The position numbers were made by a program, and so were the translations under genes. A DNA stretch of 64,000 bases from Imperialibacter sp964351395 (GTDB lineage: Bacteria > Bacteroidota > Bacteroidia > Cytophagales > Cyclobacteriaceae): assembly GCA_964351395.1 (NCBI GenBank), contig CAYGOF010000001.1, positions 744,001 to 808,000 of the forward strand, written 5' to 3'. Each line of letters begins with the position of its first letter. The first letter of the stretch is position 1. Below the pieces are notes generated by a model that saw only the letters and a program-made list of their open reading frames with translations, ran no database searches and was not told the origin of the DNA. Positions 8,401-17,613 of the stretch are shown here, one piece after another.

Positions 8401-10198
8401 TTTAGTAGGTAACATAGCAGATGTTCATCCAGAAAAAGCTGGGGTAGCCGCCATCGGTTTCCCATATGCTCAAATGAAAACATCAATCACAAATGCCGTA
8501 TGGAACCTAAATGATCAAAAGATCACGATGAGTAAACCAGCCAATGTAGATATAAAAGACTCCTATTTTTACTCAACAAGACCAGACCTGGATTCACTAG
8601 CCTTTAATGCCACTGCTGGTATTTACGACATCAATGCTTTCACACTGAACTTGCAGGGAATACCATTTATTACGGTAGCTGATGCAGAAATAACTCCAGA
8701 GAATGAGGAAATCACCATCCTTGAAAACTCTACCCTTCAGGAACTAGAAAACGCCATCGTTAGAATAGACACGGCCAATAGATACCATACACTTACCAAT
8801 GGCCTCATTACGATCGTCGACAGAAACAAGTTTACTGGTTCAGGGCTTTATCAGCTCGTAAATACCGCCAAGGACACCTTCTCTATTAAATTCGATCAGT
8901 TCTTGCTCCAGGACGTTCCTGTTGGAAAAAACAAAGTCAAAAAAATGACGGTTTCAGAAGGTGAAGTAATGGAAGATCAAGACTTCATCATGTCACCCGG
9001 ATTTCTGTATAAAGGACGGGCTAAAATGTATGCAGACAGAAGAGCGCTTGAGCTAAGCGGAAGTGTGAAACTGGATTGGAAAAAAGAAAGAGACTCTCAG
9101 TGGATCAACTACGAAAACAAGACAGAAAACCCAGAAGTGCTGGTCAATTTTGACGCTTCCACCACAGAAGTTGGTCAAAAGCTCATAGCTGGATTGCACT
9201 ATGATTCATTTGACGACCTTATCTACCTGACAATGGTTCAGGATAAAAATGACCCGGGCGATTTTGATCTTTTTACGCCGCACGGGACGCTCTCATATAA
9301 CCTGGAAGGCGACTTTTATAAAATTGAAGACAATGCCAAAACCGAAGGCAATTCATACGCTGGAAGCACCTTCATTTACTCGGAAAACACCAATAGTGTC
9401 ATTTTTGAAGGGCCAATAAACTTCATAAAAAACACCCCAGACTTTACATTGAAAGCTGCCGCCAAAGGACTTGGTCGCCTTGATTCCTCCTACTTCAAAA
9501 TGAGCGCTTTTATCACTGCGGACTTCAAATTGAGCCCTGCCATTTCTGAACCGATGGTGAAAGATATGGTGGACATCATCGAGCGATTGGGAGCGCCGCA
9601 CGCAAATGATTTGCAGGGAGACCTGGTTTATCTATTAGCAAACCTAACAAGTGATCAGGTCGCCAAAAACTACGAGAATAGCTCTTTAAAAAACTACGTG
9701 CCACTTGTCTCTGCCGCACCTGAATTGATGAAGTCCATCGTTTTGTCAAACGTTAACTTACAATGGAACTCCAAAGAAAAAGCATGGTACAATGATGGGA
9801 AAATGGGTCTTTCCAATATCTCAAGAAATGATATCAATGCAGAAACTGATGGTTTTGTAGAAATCAAAAGAGACCCGCTTGGCGACATCGTTAATATCTT
9901 TATTATGTTTTCTGAGGCGACCTGGTATCATTTCAGGTACGATCAGAACAGACTATTGATGCTATCATCCAACCAGGCATTTAACACGGCTGTTTCAGCT
10001 TCTTCCACACTTGAAAAGGCCGGTCTTGGCGCCTTTGCGACCGGTCTTGGTGAAGAAAGCGAAACGATGCAATTCATAAATGACTTCCGGAAGAATTACT
10101 ATAACATCACGCAGCCATTCAAGCTCCAGTTTGCCACCGATCCAGCTTTTGGTGCCGACAGTTTTGATACCATTGAAAAAGACAAAGATGGTTTCTGA
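5402..10198 (+). CDS. very large secreted beta-rich protein of unknown function
   Basis: I do not recognise this protein. From the ATG at 5402 it is 1,598 residues and starts with a clean signal peptide (MRFLAIFLLLSSHVWAQ); the upstream ATG at 5366 would add 12 charged residues before it. After a helical segment of about 135 residues comes an acidic linker (about 165-240) with four tryptophan-centred units: DDGWGTE, GGWGTS, DDGWST and DWGNE. The remaining ~1,300 residues are dominated by alternating polar/hydrophobic beta strands with no Cys-rich or transmembrane segments, suggesting a long periplasmic or surface beta structure. There is no obvious type IX sorting tail. Codon use looks like its neighbours. 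Confidence 0.85.
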   Translation: MRFLAIFLLLSSHVWAQQFTFSTDPNTFGQDLSNGIRQIDNEGAAKIAADFATVWNAGQINPEQKIIVIEIAEKMRDKRMRTYPYFEFFAAYIAYAIQKENISSTELTNLLKINSQVVDTYNNRAYSGFLLMLNQFFARRALYHTRNYKLFAEGGTYSFEAPEAMAAYVPPLEEPIEEEIIEEPIADDGWGTEDSSNGGWGTSDTSDDGWSTPVASDWGNETSGFNEEPVEEVAPAIDAFVAEIASQQPLPEISGPIIKLSNVNFRMVTPYDSVGIKNTSGSVVINDKIFVGNGGSLNWPQDRNGAEEASVEFSDYSFEINKPIISAEKVSLSFPEWFDGKVEGIFDFRSYQRTAKEEKYFPQFTSYYADTDVKLKSPNASYKGGFSIIGDKFYGNSVLKRPSVLTVKDASGHSFKSRGVKYAFEDSLITSDAAKVTIYHGSDSIYHPQNKVVYDQGKDHLTIYKDKGKFKSTSYASSFFLVDFVADKISWDLESDSLDISIMYARNRIPAVFESHDYFTERRFSSYPGLFGYHPIMAVVKYARKVGGSQFYVGDMAAEYKLDNRQAVLAMDFLNLNGFIDFQPESGYIMVKPKSYHYLMSYQGKKDYDNFLIPSKTERYPNGTLNFSTNELTVRGVEKVYITADHDIYLEPDSGVVKLLEGRDMLFDGMVNAGDFKYKGKKFQFNYNDYLFSMPEIDSIRIQIPTPDSLIAEGGEEKTSLHNHIEQTSGTLFVNKPDNKSGKQENLQYPYFTSDSEAVVYFDSKEILNGAYNKTVRFVIPPFEIDSSNRSDGASISFEGTFYAGDILPPFEETLKIQPDNSLGFQHQIPEQGYKLYGGSGTLYNSLSLNYQGLRSDGKIDYLTTSVYSNDFVFRMDSVSAIAQSGEIRPGDLGGASFPQGIMGSLRMKWLPKKDSMYLKNIGDPIELYNGTASLQGAANITAKGAFGLGQLETRGSRVKSKQFSFSENKFSARHGSFEILTDIPEKPAMAGEDIVLNFDLVGNIADVHPEKAGVAAIGFPYAQMKTSITNAVWNLNDQKITMSKPANVDIKDSYFYSTRPDLDSLAFNATAGIYDINAFTLNLQGIPFITVADAEITPENEEITILENSTLQELENAIVRIDTANRYHTLTNGLITIVDRNKFTGSGLYQLVNTAKDTFSIKFDQFLLQDVPVGKNKVKKMTVSEGEVMEDQDFIMSPGFLYKGRAKMYADRRALELSGSVKLDWKKERDSQWINYENKTENPEVLVNFDASTTEVGQKLIAGLHYDSFDDLIYLTMVQDKNDPGDFDLFTPHGTLSYNLEGDFYKIEDNAKTEGNSYAGSTFIYSENTNSVIFEGPINFIKNTPDFTLKAAAKGLGRLDSSYFKMSAFITADFKLSPAISEPMVKDMVDIIERLGAPHANDLQGDLVYLLANLTSDQVAKNYENSSLKNYVPLVSAAPELMKSIVLSNVNLQWNSKEKAWYNDGKMGLSNISRNDINAETDGFVEIKRDPLGDIVNIFIMFSEATWYHFRYDQNRLLMLSSNQAFNTAVSASSTLEKAGLGAFATGLGEESETMQFINDFRKNYYNITQPFKLQFATDPAFGADSFDTIEKDKDGF

Positions 10199-10378
10199 TA
10201 ACCATTTCATTGAGCCAGTCTTAGGTTATTTTTTCCTTTCACAAATACCCTCCTTCACTACCAAGTTTACATTGGCTGAGTCTTGGTAATATTCATTACT
10301 TTTACGTGCAGAAAGAGTCCGGTGCAGCTTTTACAAGTAAGCTAAACCGTTAAAAAGACCTGATAAACAACATAATTC

Positions 10379-11761
10379 ATGAATGTAAAAACCAAGATCC
10401 CCTACATTGAGCAAAATCAGCAGCGGTTTTTGGAAGAACTCTTTGAACTTTTGCGCATTCCCTCTGTAAGCGCAGATAGAAAGTTTACCGAAGACGTAAA
10501 GAAGGCGGCGGCATATATTTGCCAAAAACTCCTAGACGCAGGTGTAGACAAGGCTGAAATATGCCCCACAGCTGGTCACCCCATTGTTTATGGAGAAAAA
10601 ATAATAGACCCTTCGTTGCCAACTGTGCTCGTCTATGGGCACTACGACGTGCAACCCGCTGATCCTTATGAGCTGTGGGAAACACCTCCATTTGAGCCTA
10701 CTATCAGGAATGAAAAAATTTACGCCAGAGGCTCAGCCGACGACAAAGGCCAGATGTATATGCACATCAAAGCCTTCGAAACAATGGTACAAACCAACTC
10801 ACTCACTTGCAATGTAAAATTCATGATTGAAGGAGAGGAAGAGGTTGGCTCAGATAACCTTGGCATTTTTACCGAGGCCAATAAAGAGAGGCTTCAGGCC
10901 GACATGATCATGATCTCTGATACGGGCATTATAAGCAACGAGCACCCTTCTATTACAGTCGGATTGCGTGGGCTAACTTATGTTGAGGTGGAGGTTACAG
11001 GGCCAAACAGAGACCTACACTCAGGCATGTATGGCGGCGCCGTTGAAAACCCCATCAACGTGCTTTGCGAATTGATTACCAAAATGAAGGATGAAAAAGG
11101 CCATATCACCATTCCTGGGTTTTATGACAAGGTACTGGCTCTTTCCGATGACGACAGAGCACAAATGGCCAAACAGCCATTTTCGCTCGACAAGTATAAA
11201 AAGGACCTTGATATTGCTGATGTTTTTGGAGAAGCAGGTTATTCAACAATAGAAAGAACGGGCATAAGACCAACTTTTGATGTCAATGGCATCTGGGGCG
11301 GCTATATTGGTGAAGGCGCTAAAACTGTACTGCCTTCAAAAGCATATGCAAAAATTAGTATGCGCTTGGTTCCCAATCAAAGCTCCGCTGAAATCACTAA
11401 GCTGTTCACCGATTATTTTCTAAGCGTCGCTCCAAAAACCGTGAAAGTAAAAGTGACCCCTCATCATGGTGGTGAGCCGGCCATGGTATCGACCAACTCT
11501 ACTGCCTACCAGGCAGCTGCGTTAGCCTTTGAGGAAGCCTGGGGTAAAACGCCGATCCCAACTCGCGAAGGCGGAAGTATCCCCATCGTGGCGTTGTTCC
11601 AAAAGGTACTCGGACTTGACTCTCTACTAATGGGATTTGGGCTTGATGAGGATGCGATTCATTCTCCAAACGAAAGTTATGGCGTATTTAATTATATCAA
11701 GGGAATCGAAACAATAACATTGTTTTACAAGCATTTTTCTGCATTAAGTGCAGGAAAATAA
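10379..11761 (+). CDS. M20 family dipeptidase
   Basis: A dinuclear zinc peptidase of the cytosolic non-specific dipeptidase (CNDP/PepV-like) branch, 460 residues and without a signal peptide. Metal and catalytic residues are visible: His88 and Asp90 in YGHYDVQPAD, Asp121 in GSADDKGQ, the Glu pair in EGEEEVGSDN (residues 151-160), and a late His in DEDAIHSPNE. The dimerisation (lid) domain lies between about residues 205 and 370. It probably cleaves imported dipeptides in the cytoplasm. It is preceded by a 180-bp gap in which I see no clear promoter. Confidence 0.9.
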   Translation: MNVKTKIPYIEQNQQRFLEELFELLRIPSVSADRKFTEDVKKAAAYICQKLLDAGVDKAEICPTAGHPIVYGEKIIDPSLPTVLVYGHYDVQPADPYELWETPPFEPTIRNEKIYARGSADDKGQMYMHIKAFETMVQTNSLTCNVKFMIEGEEEVGSDNLGIFTEANKERLQADMIMISDTGIISNEHPSITVGLRGLTYVEVEVTGPNRDLHSGMYGGAVENPINVLCELITKMKDEKGHITIPGFYDKVLALSDDDRAQMAKQPFSLDKYKKDLDIADVFGEAGYSTIERTGIRPTFDVNGIWGGYIGEGAKTVLPSKAYAKISMRLVPNQSSAEITKLFTDYFLSVAPKTVKVKVTPHHGGEPAMVSTNSTAYQAAALAFEEAWGKTPIPTREGGSIPIVALFQKVLGLDSLLMGFGLDEDAIHSPNESYGVFNYIKGIETITLFYKHFSALSAGK

Positions 11762-11839
11762 ACCGAGATCAAACTCATTGGCCAAGGAATGCGTTAGTGT
11801 AACGAATCTGAGCATGCTGGTTTTGAAATAAAATGTGAA

Positions 11840-13867
11840 ATGAAAAGAACGCTATTCTTCCTGGTAGGGCTATTGCTTTTTGGCACGATCAACGCCCAGG
11901 TACTAAAGCCCATTTCCTGGAATTATGAGCTAAGTAACGAAGAACCCAAAGTAGGAGATACGCTTAGCCTCATTTTTAAGGCGACTATCGACGATGATTG
12001 GTACCTTTATTCTTCCGATTTTGACCCAGACCTGGGCCCCTTGATCACTGAATTCACATTTACTGAAAACGCTAGTTACGAGACGATTGATAGCATTCGG
12101 CCAATTGGAGCCAAGCGAAAATATGACGAGCTCTGGGAAGGAGAATATACGTACTTCCGCGGTCATGGGGAATTTAGGCAAACGATCAGGGTGAAAAGCT
12201 TGCCAATAGTAATTGCCGGAAGTTACTTTTATCAGGTTTGTACAGACGTTGACGGAAAGTGTATCAATTTTGAAGATGAGTTTACGTATGCTGATTTCAG
12301 CAAAATAAGTACCTCCGCCGCTTCTGACATTTCTGAACAGAAAGAGAAGAAAGCGGAAGCACTACTCAGCAAGCGCGACACTAGTTCAGCTTACTCTTTA
12401 TGGGGATTTATGGTGGTGGCATTTTTAGCTGGGCTCGCCGCACTTCTTACTCCATGTGTTTTCCCCATGATTCCAATGACGGTCACTTTCTTCACTGGTA
12501 AAGGCAACAAAGAGAATGGAAAAAGTAAGGCCTTGTTTTATGGTTTCAGCATCATTTTGATTTACACATTGATCGGTTCGGTGATAGCACCTTTTATGGG
12601 GCCCGAAATTGCCAATGATCTGGCCACTGGCTGGGTGCCCAACCTTATTTTCTTTCTGGTATTTATAGTTTTTGCCCTATCATTTCTGGGACTTTTCGAG
12701 ATCACCCTTCCTCATAAATGGGTGAATGCCATGGATCGCAATGCAGACAAAGGCGGTATGGTAGGAGTTTTCTTTATGGCATTTACTTTGGTCCTCGTTT
12801 CGTTCTCATGTACGGGACCGATTGTCGGAAGTATTTTAGTTGAATCGGCCGGAGGATTGATTCTAAAACCCATTCTGGGAATGGCAGCTTTCTCAATGGC
12901 ATTCGCTATTCCCTTTACTCTTTTTGCCTTTTTTCCAAACTGGCTAAACACGCTACCTAAGTCGGGCGGATGGCTGAATTCGGTAAAAGTGGTGCTTGGC
13001 TTTCTAGAGCTTGCGCTTGCTTTCAAGTTCTTGAGTATAGCAGATCAAGCTTATCATTGGGGTATTTTGGACAGAGAGGTTTACCTTTCTATTTGGATCG
13101 TGATCTTCACTTTACTTGGCTTTTATCTTCTAGGGAAACTTCAGCTGCCTGGCGACAGCAAAATGGAAAAATTACCTGTACCCAGGCTGATTTTAGCAAT
13201 TGTTACCTTCACCTTCGTGGTATATATGGTCCCTGGGCTTTTTGGGGCACCTTTAAAAAGCTTAGCTGGTTATCTTCCTCCACAGTCAACACTTGATTTT
13301 GATATCCCGGGTATTGTACGTCAACAAGGTTTATCTTCCAACAACGGAACTACTGAAAGCAATATCTGCGAGCCTCCGAAATATGCCGATATGCTACACT
13401 TCCCTCATGGACTTGAAGGCTATTTTGACTATGAACAAGCAATAGCTTGTGCGCGCCAGCAACAAAAGCCACTTTTCATTGATTTCACTGGGCATGGTTG
13501 TGTCAACTGTCGTGAAATGGAAGCACGTGTTTGGTCAGATCCCCAGGTACTCACCAGACTAAGAAACGACTTTGTGTTGGTAGCACTTTATGTAGACGAA
13601 AAAACCGAGCTGCCTGAGACACAATGGTACGAGTCAGCATATGACGGGAAAATCAAAAAATCTATAGGAAAGCAAAACGCCGACTTCCAAATAACAAGAT
13701 TTAATAACAACGCTCAACCATTTTATGTGATTTTAGACCCAAATGAGAACCTTTTAGCAGCACCGAGGGCCTATGATCTCAATATTGTTAACTTTGTAAC
13801 GTTTCTGGATGAGGCGAGTGCTTCAATGACGAAGAATAAGCCAGTTTTTTCCACCATAAATCCCTGA
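11840..13867 (+). CDS. dsbD: thiol:disulfide interchange protein DsbD family
   Basis: Inner-membrane electron conduit carrying reducing power from cytoplasmic thioredoxin to periplasmic or envelope thiols. The 675-residue protein has a signal peptide, an N-terminal immunoglobulin-like domain (about 20-160), a membrane domain of about eight helices (about 190-490) with the paired redox cysteines C206 in LLTPCVFPM and C324 in FSCTGP, and a C-terminal thioredoxin domain with the CVNC active site (C554, C557). The N-terminal domain has a CTDVDGKC pair that could be its redox pair. It lies 9 bp before the M23 peptidase gene. Confidence 0.92.
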   Translation: MKRTLFFLVGLLLFGTINAQVLKPISWNYELSNEEPKVGDTLSLIFKATIDDDWYLYSSDFDPDLGPLITEFTFTENASYETIDSIRPIGAKRKYDELWEGEYTYFRGHGEFRQTIRVKSLPIVIAGSYFYQVCTDVDGKCINFEDEFTYADFSKISTSAASDISEQKEKKAEALLSKRDTSSAYSLWGFMVVAFLAGLAALLTPCVFPMIPMTVTFFTGKGNKENGKSKALFYGFSIILIYTLIGSVIAPFMGPEIANDLATGWVPNLIFFLVFIVFALSFLGLFEITLPHKWVNAMDRNADKGGMVGVFFMAFTLVLVSFSCTGPIVGSILVESAGGLILKPILGMAAFSMAFAIPFTLFAFFPNWLNTLPKSGGWLNSVKVVLGFLELALAFKFLSIADQAYHWGILDREVYLSIWIVIFTLLGFYLLGKLQLPGDSKMEKLPVPRLILAIVTFTFVVYMVPGLFGAPLKSLAGYLPPQSTLDFDIPGIVRQQGLSSNNGTTESNICEPPKYADMLHFPHGLEGYFDYEQAIACARQQQKPLFIDFTGHGCVNCREMEARVWSDPQVLTRLRNDFVLVALYVDEKTELPETQWYESAYDGKIKKSIGKQNADFQITRFNNNAQPFYVILDPNENLLAAPRAYDLNIVNFVTFLDEASASMTKNKPVFSTINP

Positions 13868-13876
13868 TTCGACCTG

Positions 13877-15181
13877 ATGAAGAAATATTTTCTAGCAGGA
13901 ACCATTCTAGTAGTCATCTCCGGTTTATTTTTTCTTGCATATAAACACCAGCAATCTACCTACCAGGCTGAATATACTGGAACAGTTGAAATGGCTACCG
14001 CAGATACTGCTGCAGTGCTTGTAGATGAATATACCCCTCCTCAGCTTTATGGATTTAATCTCGACTCGTTTAACATTGTAGAGGGTGTCGTCAAGAGAGA
14101 CCAAACGCTTTCAGATATATTGAAAACCTACAATATTGAGCCTTCAAAAATTTATGAACTGGCTTCAAAATCCAAAAACGTTTTTGATGTAAGAAAGATC
14201 GGCTATAGAAAAAACTACACAATCTTTACCAGAAAAGACACTTCAGAAACAGCTGTAGCGATGGCCTATGAGCCGGATAAAACGGAATATGTCGTCTTTC
14301 ACCTTGAAGACTCCGTATTTACGGAAAGAGTGCAAAAAGAAAAGGAGCTTAGGGTACGGGCAATTGCCGCCAAAATTGAATCTTCTTTGTATGAAACACT
14401 TATAAATGCCAATGTGTCTCCCATGCTGGTTTCTAAACTGGTAGACATGTACGCATGGCAGATTGACTTTTTCAGAATTCAGGCAGGCGACTACTTCAAA
14501 GTTATTTTCAACGAAGAGTTGATCGACGGCGAAGTCGTCAATATAGCCAAGGTACAAGGTGCCTATTTCAACCACGGAGACCGTGACTTCTACTCCGTAT
14601 ATTTCGACCAGGGCGATGGCCTCGATTATTTCGATGAAAAAGGAAATAGCCTCCGTAAGGCTTTTTTAAGAGCTCCACTGGATTTTACCAGAATTAGTTC
14701 CCGTTACTCAGGCCGACGATTCCATCCTGTGCTCAAAAGGTATAAATCACACCTTGGCACAGACTACGCAGCTCCACGAGGAACACCTATTCACACAGTT
14801 GGAGACGGGGTGGTGCTGGAAGCTACCTACCATTCGGGCAATGGTAACTATGTAAAAATTCGCCACAATAGCACCTATACTACGCAGTACCTGCATATGT
14901 CGAAAATTGCCAATGGGATTAAGCCTGGGAAAGTTTTGAAGCAAGGAGAGCTTATTGGATATGTGGGAAGCACAGGCTTAGCAAATGGTCCACACCTATG
15001 TTTCAGGTTTTGGCGCAACGGACGTCAGGTAGACCCATTTTCGGTGGAAATTCCGCCTTCGCAGCCTATCGAGGAGGCACATAAGGAAGCATATTTTGAA
15101 GCAAGAGATAAAATTATTGCTGCTATCGATACCATTTCTTTCGACAATCAACCCGACATCTTAAGCGCTTCTGTTAAATAA
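13877..15181 (+). CDS. M23 (LytM) family metallopeptidase, HxC variant
   Basis: Envelope peptidoglycan endopeptidase of 434 residues with an N-terminal membrane anchor (about 4-22), a central segment carrying a LysM/OapA-like turn (VEGVVKRDQTLSDIL), and a C-terminal lysostaphin-type domain (about 285-390). Zinc ligands His292 and Asp296 (SHLGTDYAAP) and catalytic His340 (YLHMSK) are present. The canonical HxH motif reads H373-L-C375 in GPHLCFRFW, so the third zinc ligand would be Cys. I recall GPHxC variants in Bacteroidota M23 proteins, which argues for a lineage variant rather than a dead enzyme. Only 9 bp separate it from dsbD. Confidence 0.88.
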   Translation: MKKYFLAGTILVVISGLFFLAYKHQQSTYQAEYTGTVEMATADTAAVLVDEYTPPQLYGFNLDSFNIVEGVVKRDQTLSDILKTYNIEPSKIYELASKSKNVFDVRKIGYRKNYTIFTRKDTSETAVAMAYEPDKTEYVVFHLEDSVFTERVQKEKELRVRAIAAKIESSLYETLINANVSPMLVSKLVDMYAWQIDFFRIQAGDYFKVIFNEELIDGEVVNIAKVQGAYFNHGDRDFYSVYFDQGDGLDYFDEKGNSLRKAFLRAPLDFTRISSRYSGRRFHPVLKRYKSHLGTDYAAPRGTPIHTVGDGVVLEATYHSGNGNYVKIRHNSTYTTQYLHMSKIANGIKPGKVLKQGELIGYVGSTGLANGPHLCFRFWRNGRQVDPFSVEIPPSQPIEEAHKEAYFEARDKIIAAIDTISFDNQPDILSASVK

Positions 15182-15253
15182 ACAGTGCCTATAGGCCTGG
15201 AGGGGTGTCAAAAACATTTTGCTGGTAAAGTATACCCAATACGAAATCCATCT

Positions 15254-17545
15254 ATGGAACGGAGAATGCTGTTAACGCTTGCCTTGTTATGTATTAGCGT
15301 GCTTTCTTTTTCGCAGAAAGTCGCGCTTGTACTCAGCGGCGGAGGTGCTAAAGGGCTTGCTCACGCTGGGGTAATCAAGGCACTTGAGGAAAATAATATC
15401 CCTATTGACTACATAGTGGGCACTTCAATGGGAAGTATAGTTGGAGGCTTTTATGCGGCCGGCTATTCCGCTGACGAATTGATGGAAATATCTCTTTCCA
15501 AAGAGATGCAAAACTGGGTGAAAGGTGTAATTCAAGACGACTACAATTACTTCTATACTCAAAAAGAGCCTGACGCCCGCTGGATGTCCGTCGAGCTGTC
15601 GCTGGATTCTACATTCAATGCTTCTTTTAAAACAAACATCGCCGAAGACCACGCCCTGAATTTTGCTTTAGCTGAACATCTTGCCCAGGCGTCAAGAAGA
15701 TCCGAGTATGATTTTGACAGCCTTTTCGTTCCGTTCAGAGCAATGGCTGCAGAAGTATTTACGCAAACCGAAGTAATGCTACATGAAGGAAACCTGTCAG
15801 ATGCACTCAGAGCTTCTATGACTGTCCCCTTCTTTTTCCGCCCTATCAAATTCGATGGTAAATATCTTTTTGATGGTGGGATTTACAACAATTTTCCAGT
15901 AGATGTGGCCATCAGTGAGTTTGAGCCCGACATCATCATTGGTGTTAATGTTGCATCAAAAGTGTATAAGGAATACCCCTATAATGAGGATGAAAAACTG
16001 ATCAATGGGCAATTATTGTTCTTAATGTTGGACAAGTCGGATCCCACCAAACTAAAAGACAATATCTATATTGAACCCAACCTCGAAGGGCTGGGTTCGA
16101 CCGACTTCATTAAAGCAAAAAGCATTACCGACAGTGGGTATGTGGCAACATTAAGGCAAATAGAGCAAATCAAGTCGGCGATAAATCGTCGGGTATCGGC
16201 AGAAGAAATTCTGAAAAAGAGAGAGGCCTTTAAAAAGGACTTTGTTCCCCTGCAATTCAGCGAAGTGGAAGTCGAGGGCTTCAATGTTGCCCAAACCAGC
16301 TATCTCAATAATTTGCTTGAGAAAAAAAACAAAATCATTGAGCTGGAAAAAATGAAGTCGGGATACTACAAAATAGTGTCGGAAGACTATTTCCGCAGTA
16401 TGTATCCACAGATGGTAAAAAGCGAATCCACCAACTTCTATAAATTAAAACTTGCTGGCTCCCCCTCAAGAAAAGTAAAACTTGTGCTTGGAGGCACTAT
16501 GACCAGCAGAAGCACATCCAACCTGATGGTCGGCGCACAATACAAACGATTAGGTCGAACTTTCACACATTTTGACGGAACCATCAATGCTGGAAGATTC
16601 TACCAGTCGGCCAAACTAAGTGCCCGTCTCTATTTTCCAACCTATATTCCCTTCTACTTTGAGCCAAAGTTTGTTTACAACCAATGGGACTATATCAATT
16701 CCAATGAACTCCTTTTGAAGGGTAAAGACCCGACAATTGTTAATCAAATTGACAGAAAGTTTAGCTTCAATATCAGCACACCATTAGGAACGCACCACAA
16801 GCTTACTTTTAGTCCGGGGTTGTTTTACACTAAAGACAATTTTGCCAACACGCAACAGGTTAGCACCGACGACATTTTAGACGACCAAAGATTGCAAGGG
16901 CTTGTTGGAAAAATCATAGTGAGTCAGAATAACCTCGACTTTAACCAATACCCTACAAAAGGCGAAGTATTTGAAGCGTCGCTTGGCGCAAACCTTGCTG
17001 CAGAAAAATATCGCCCCGGATCTACCACCTCCCTATCAGCCAACGAACAACAACATGCATGGCTAACTAGCAGGGTTTCCTATCAGAAGTATAGCAGAAT
17101 AGTCAAATGGTATGGGCTAGGCTATAGTGCAATGGGGTATTTTTCTACATTTCCGTTACTAAGTACCTATAGAGGCACTATGCTGGCTAGCGGAGGTTAC
17201 TACCCGCTGCAAGACAGTCCGACCCTAATTCTCGAAAACTTCCGCTCTAACAAATTTGTCGCTGCCGGCTTAACACAAATGTTCTTTATCAAAGACAACC
17301 TTCACTTTAGATTGGAAGGCCATGTATTTGCACCGCTTCAGCTTCTCGATAGCACATCCAACGGATCCTCTGTATACAAGAGAAATACAAGCAGACTATT
17401 TTATGCCGCTTCGGCTGGGCTGATCCTCCAAAGCCCGATCGGGCCGATCGCTTTTACCGCAAATTTATACGATGATAAAGAGCAAAAATGGGGCGCCATG
17501 TTCCATATCGGGTATTTACTCTTCAATCGCAGGCCATTTGATTAA
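15254..17545 (+). CDS. patatin-like phospholipase fused to outer-membrane beta-barrel
   Basis: The ATG at 15254 gives a good signal peptide (MERRMLLTLALLCISVLSFS); a longer in-frame start at 15185 adds an unlikely 23-residue leader. The patatin domain (about 22-310) has the oxyanion loop SGGGAKGLAHAG, nucleophile Ser58 in GTSMGS and Asp207 in FDGGIYNNF. It is followed by a POTRA-like linker (about 330-395) and a 16-strand-type barrel ending in FNRRPFD. This matches the type Vd autotransporter layout (PlpD/FplA), a surface-bound or released lipase. The gene follows the M23 peptidase by about 70 bp. Confidence 0.88.
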   Translation: MERRMLLTLALLCISVLSFSQKVALVLSGGGAKGLAHAGVIKALEENNIPIDYIVGTSMGSIVGGFYAAGYSADELMEISLSKEMQNWVKGVIQDDYNYFYTQKEPDARWMSVELSLDSTFNASFKTNIAEDHALNFALAEHLAQASRRSEYDFDSLFVPFRAMAAEVFTQTEVMLHEGNLSDALRASMTVPFFFRPIKFDGKYLFDGGIYNNFPVDVAISEFEPDIIIGVNVASKVYKEYPYNEDEKLINGQLLFLMLDKSDPTKLKDNIYIEPNLEGLGSTDFIKAKSITDSGYVATLRQIEQIKSAINRRVSAEEILKKREAFKKDFVPLQFSEVEVEGFNVAQTSYLNNLLEKKNKIIELEKMKSGYYKIVSEDYFRSMYPQMVKSESTNFYKLKLAGSPSRKVKLVLGGTMTSRSTSNLMVGAQYKRLGRTFTHFDGTINAGRFYQSAKLSARLYFPTYIPFYFEPKFVYNQWDYINSNELLLKGKDPTIVNQIDRKFSFNISTPLGTHHKLTFSPGLFYTKDNFANTQQVSTDDILDDQRLQGLVGKIIVSQNNLDFNQYPTKGEVFEASLGANLAAEKYRPGSTTSLSANEQQHAWLTSRVSYQKYSRIVKWYGLGYSAMGYFSTFPLLSTYRGTMLASGGYYPLQDSPTLILENFRSNKFVAAGLTQMFFIKDNLHFRLEGHVFAPLQLLDSTSNGSSVYKRNTSRLFYAASAGLILQSPIGPIAFTANLYDDKEQKWGAMFHIGYLLFNRRPFD

Positions 17546-17613
17546 TTGACTTTTTATTTTTATTAGCTTCGAAAAAGCTTACTTTTATTAAAAAAAATAC
17601 TATCGACCTATCC

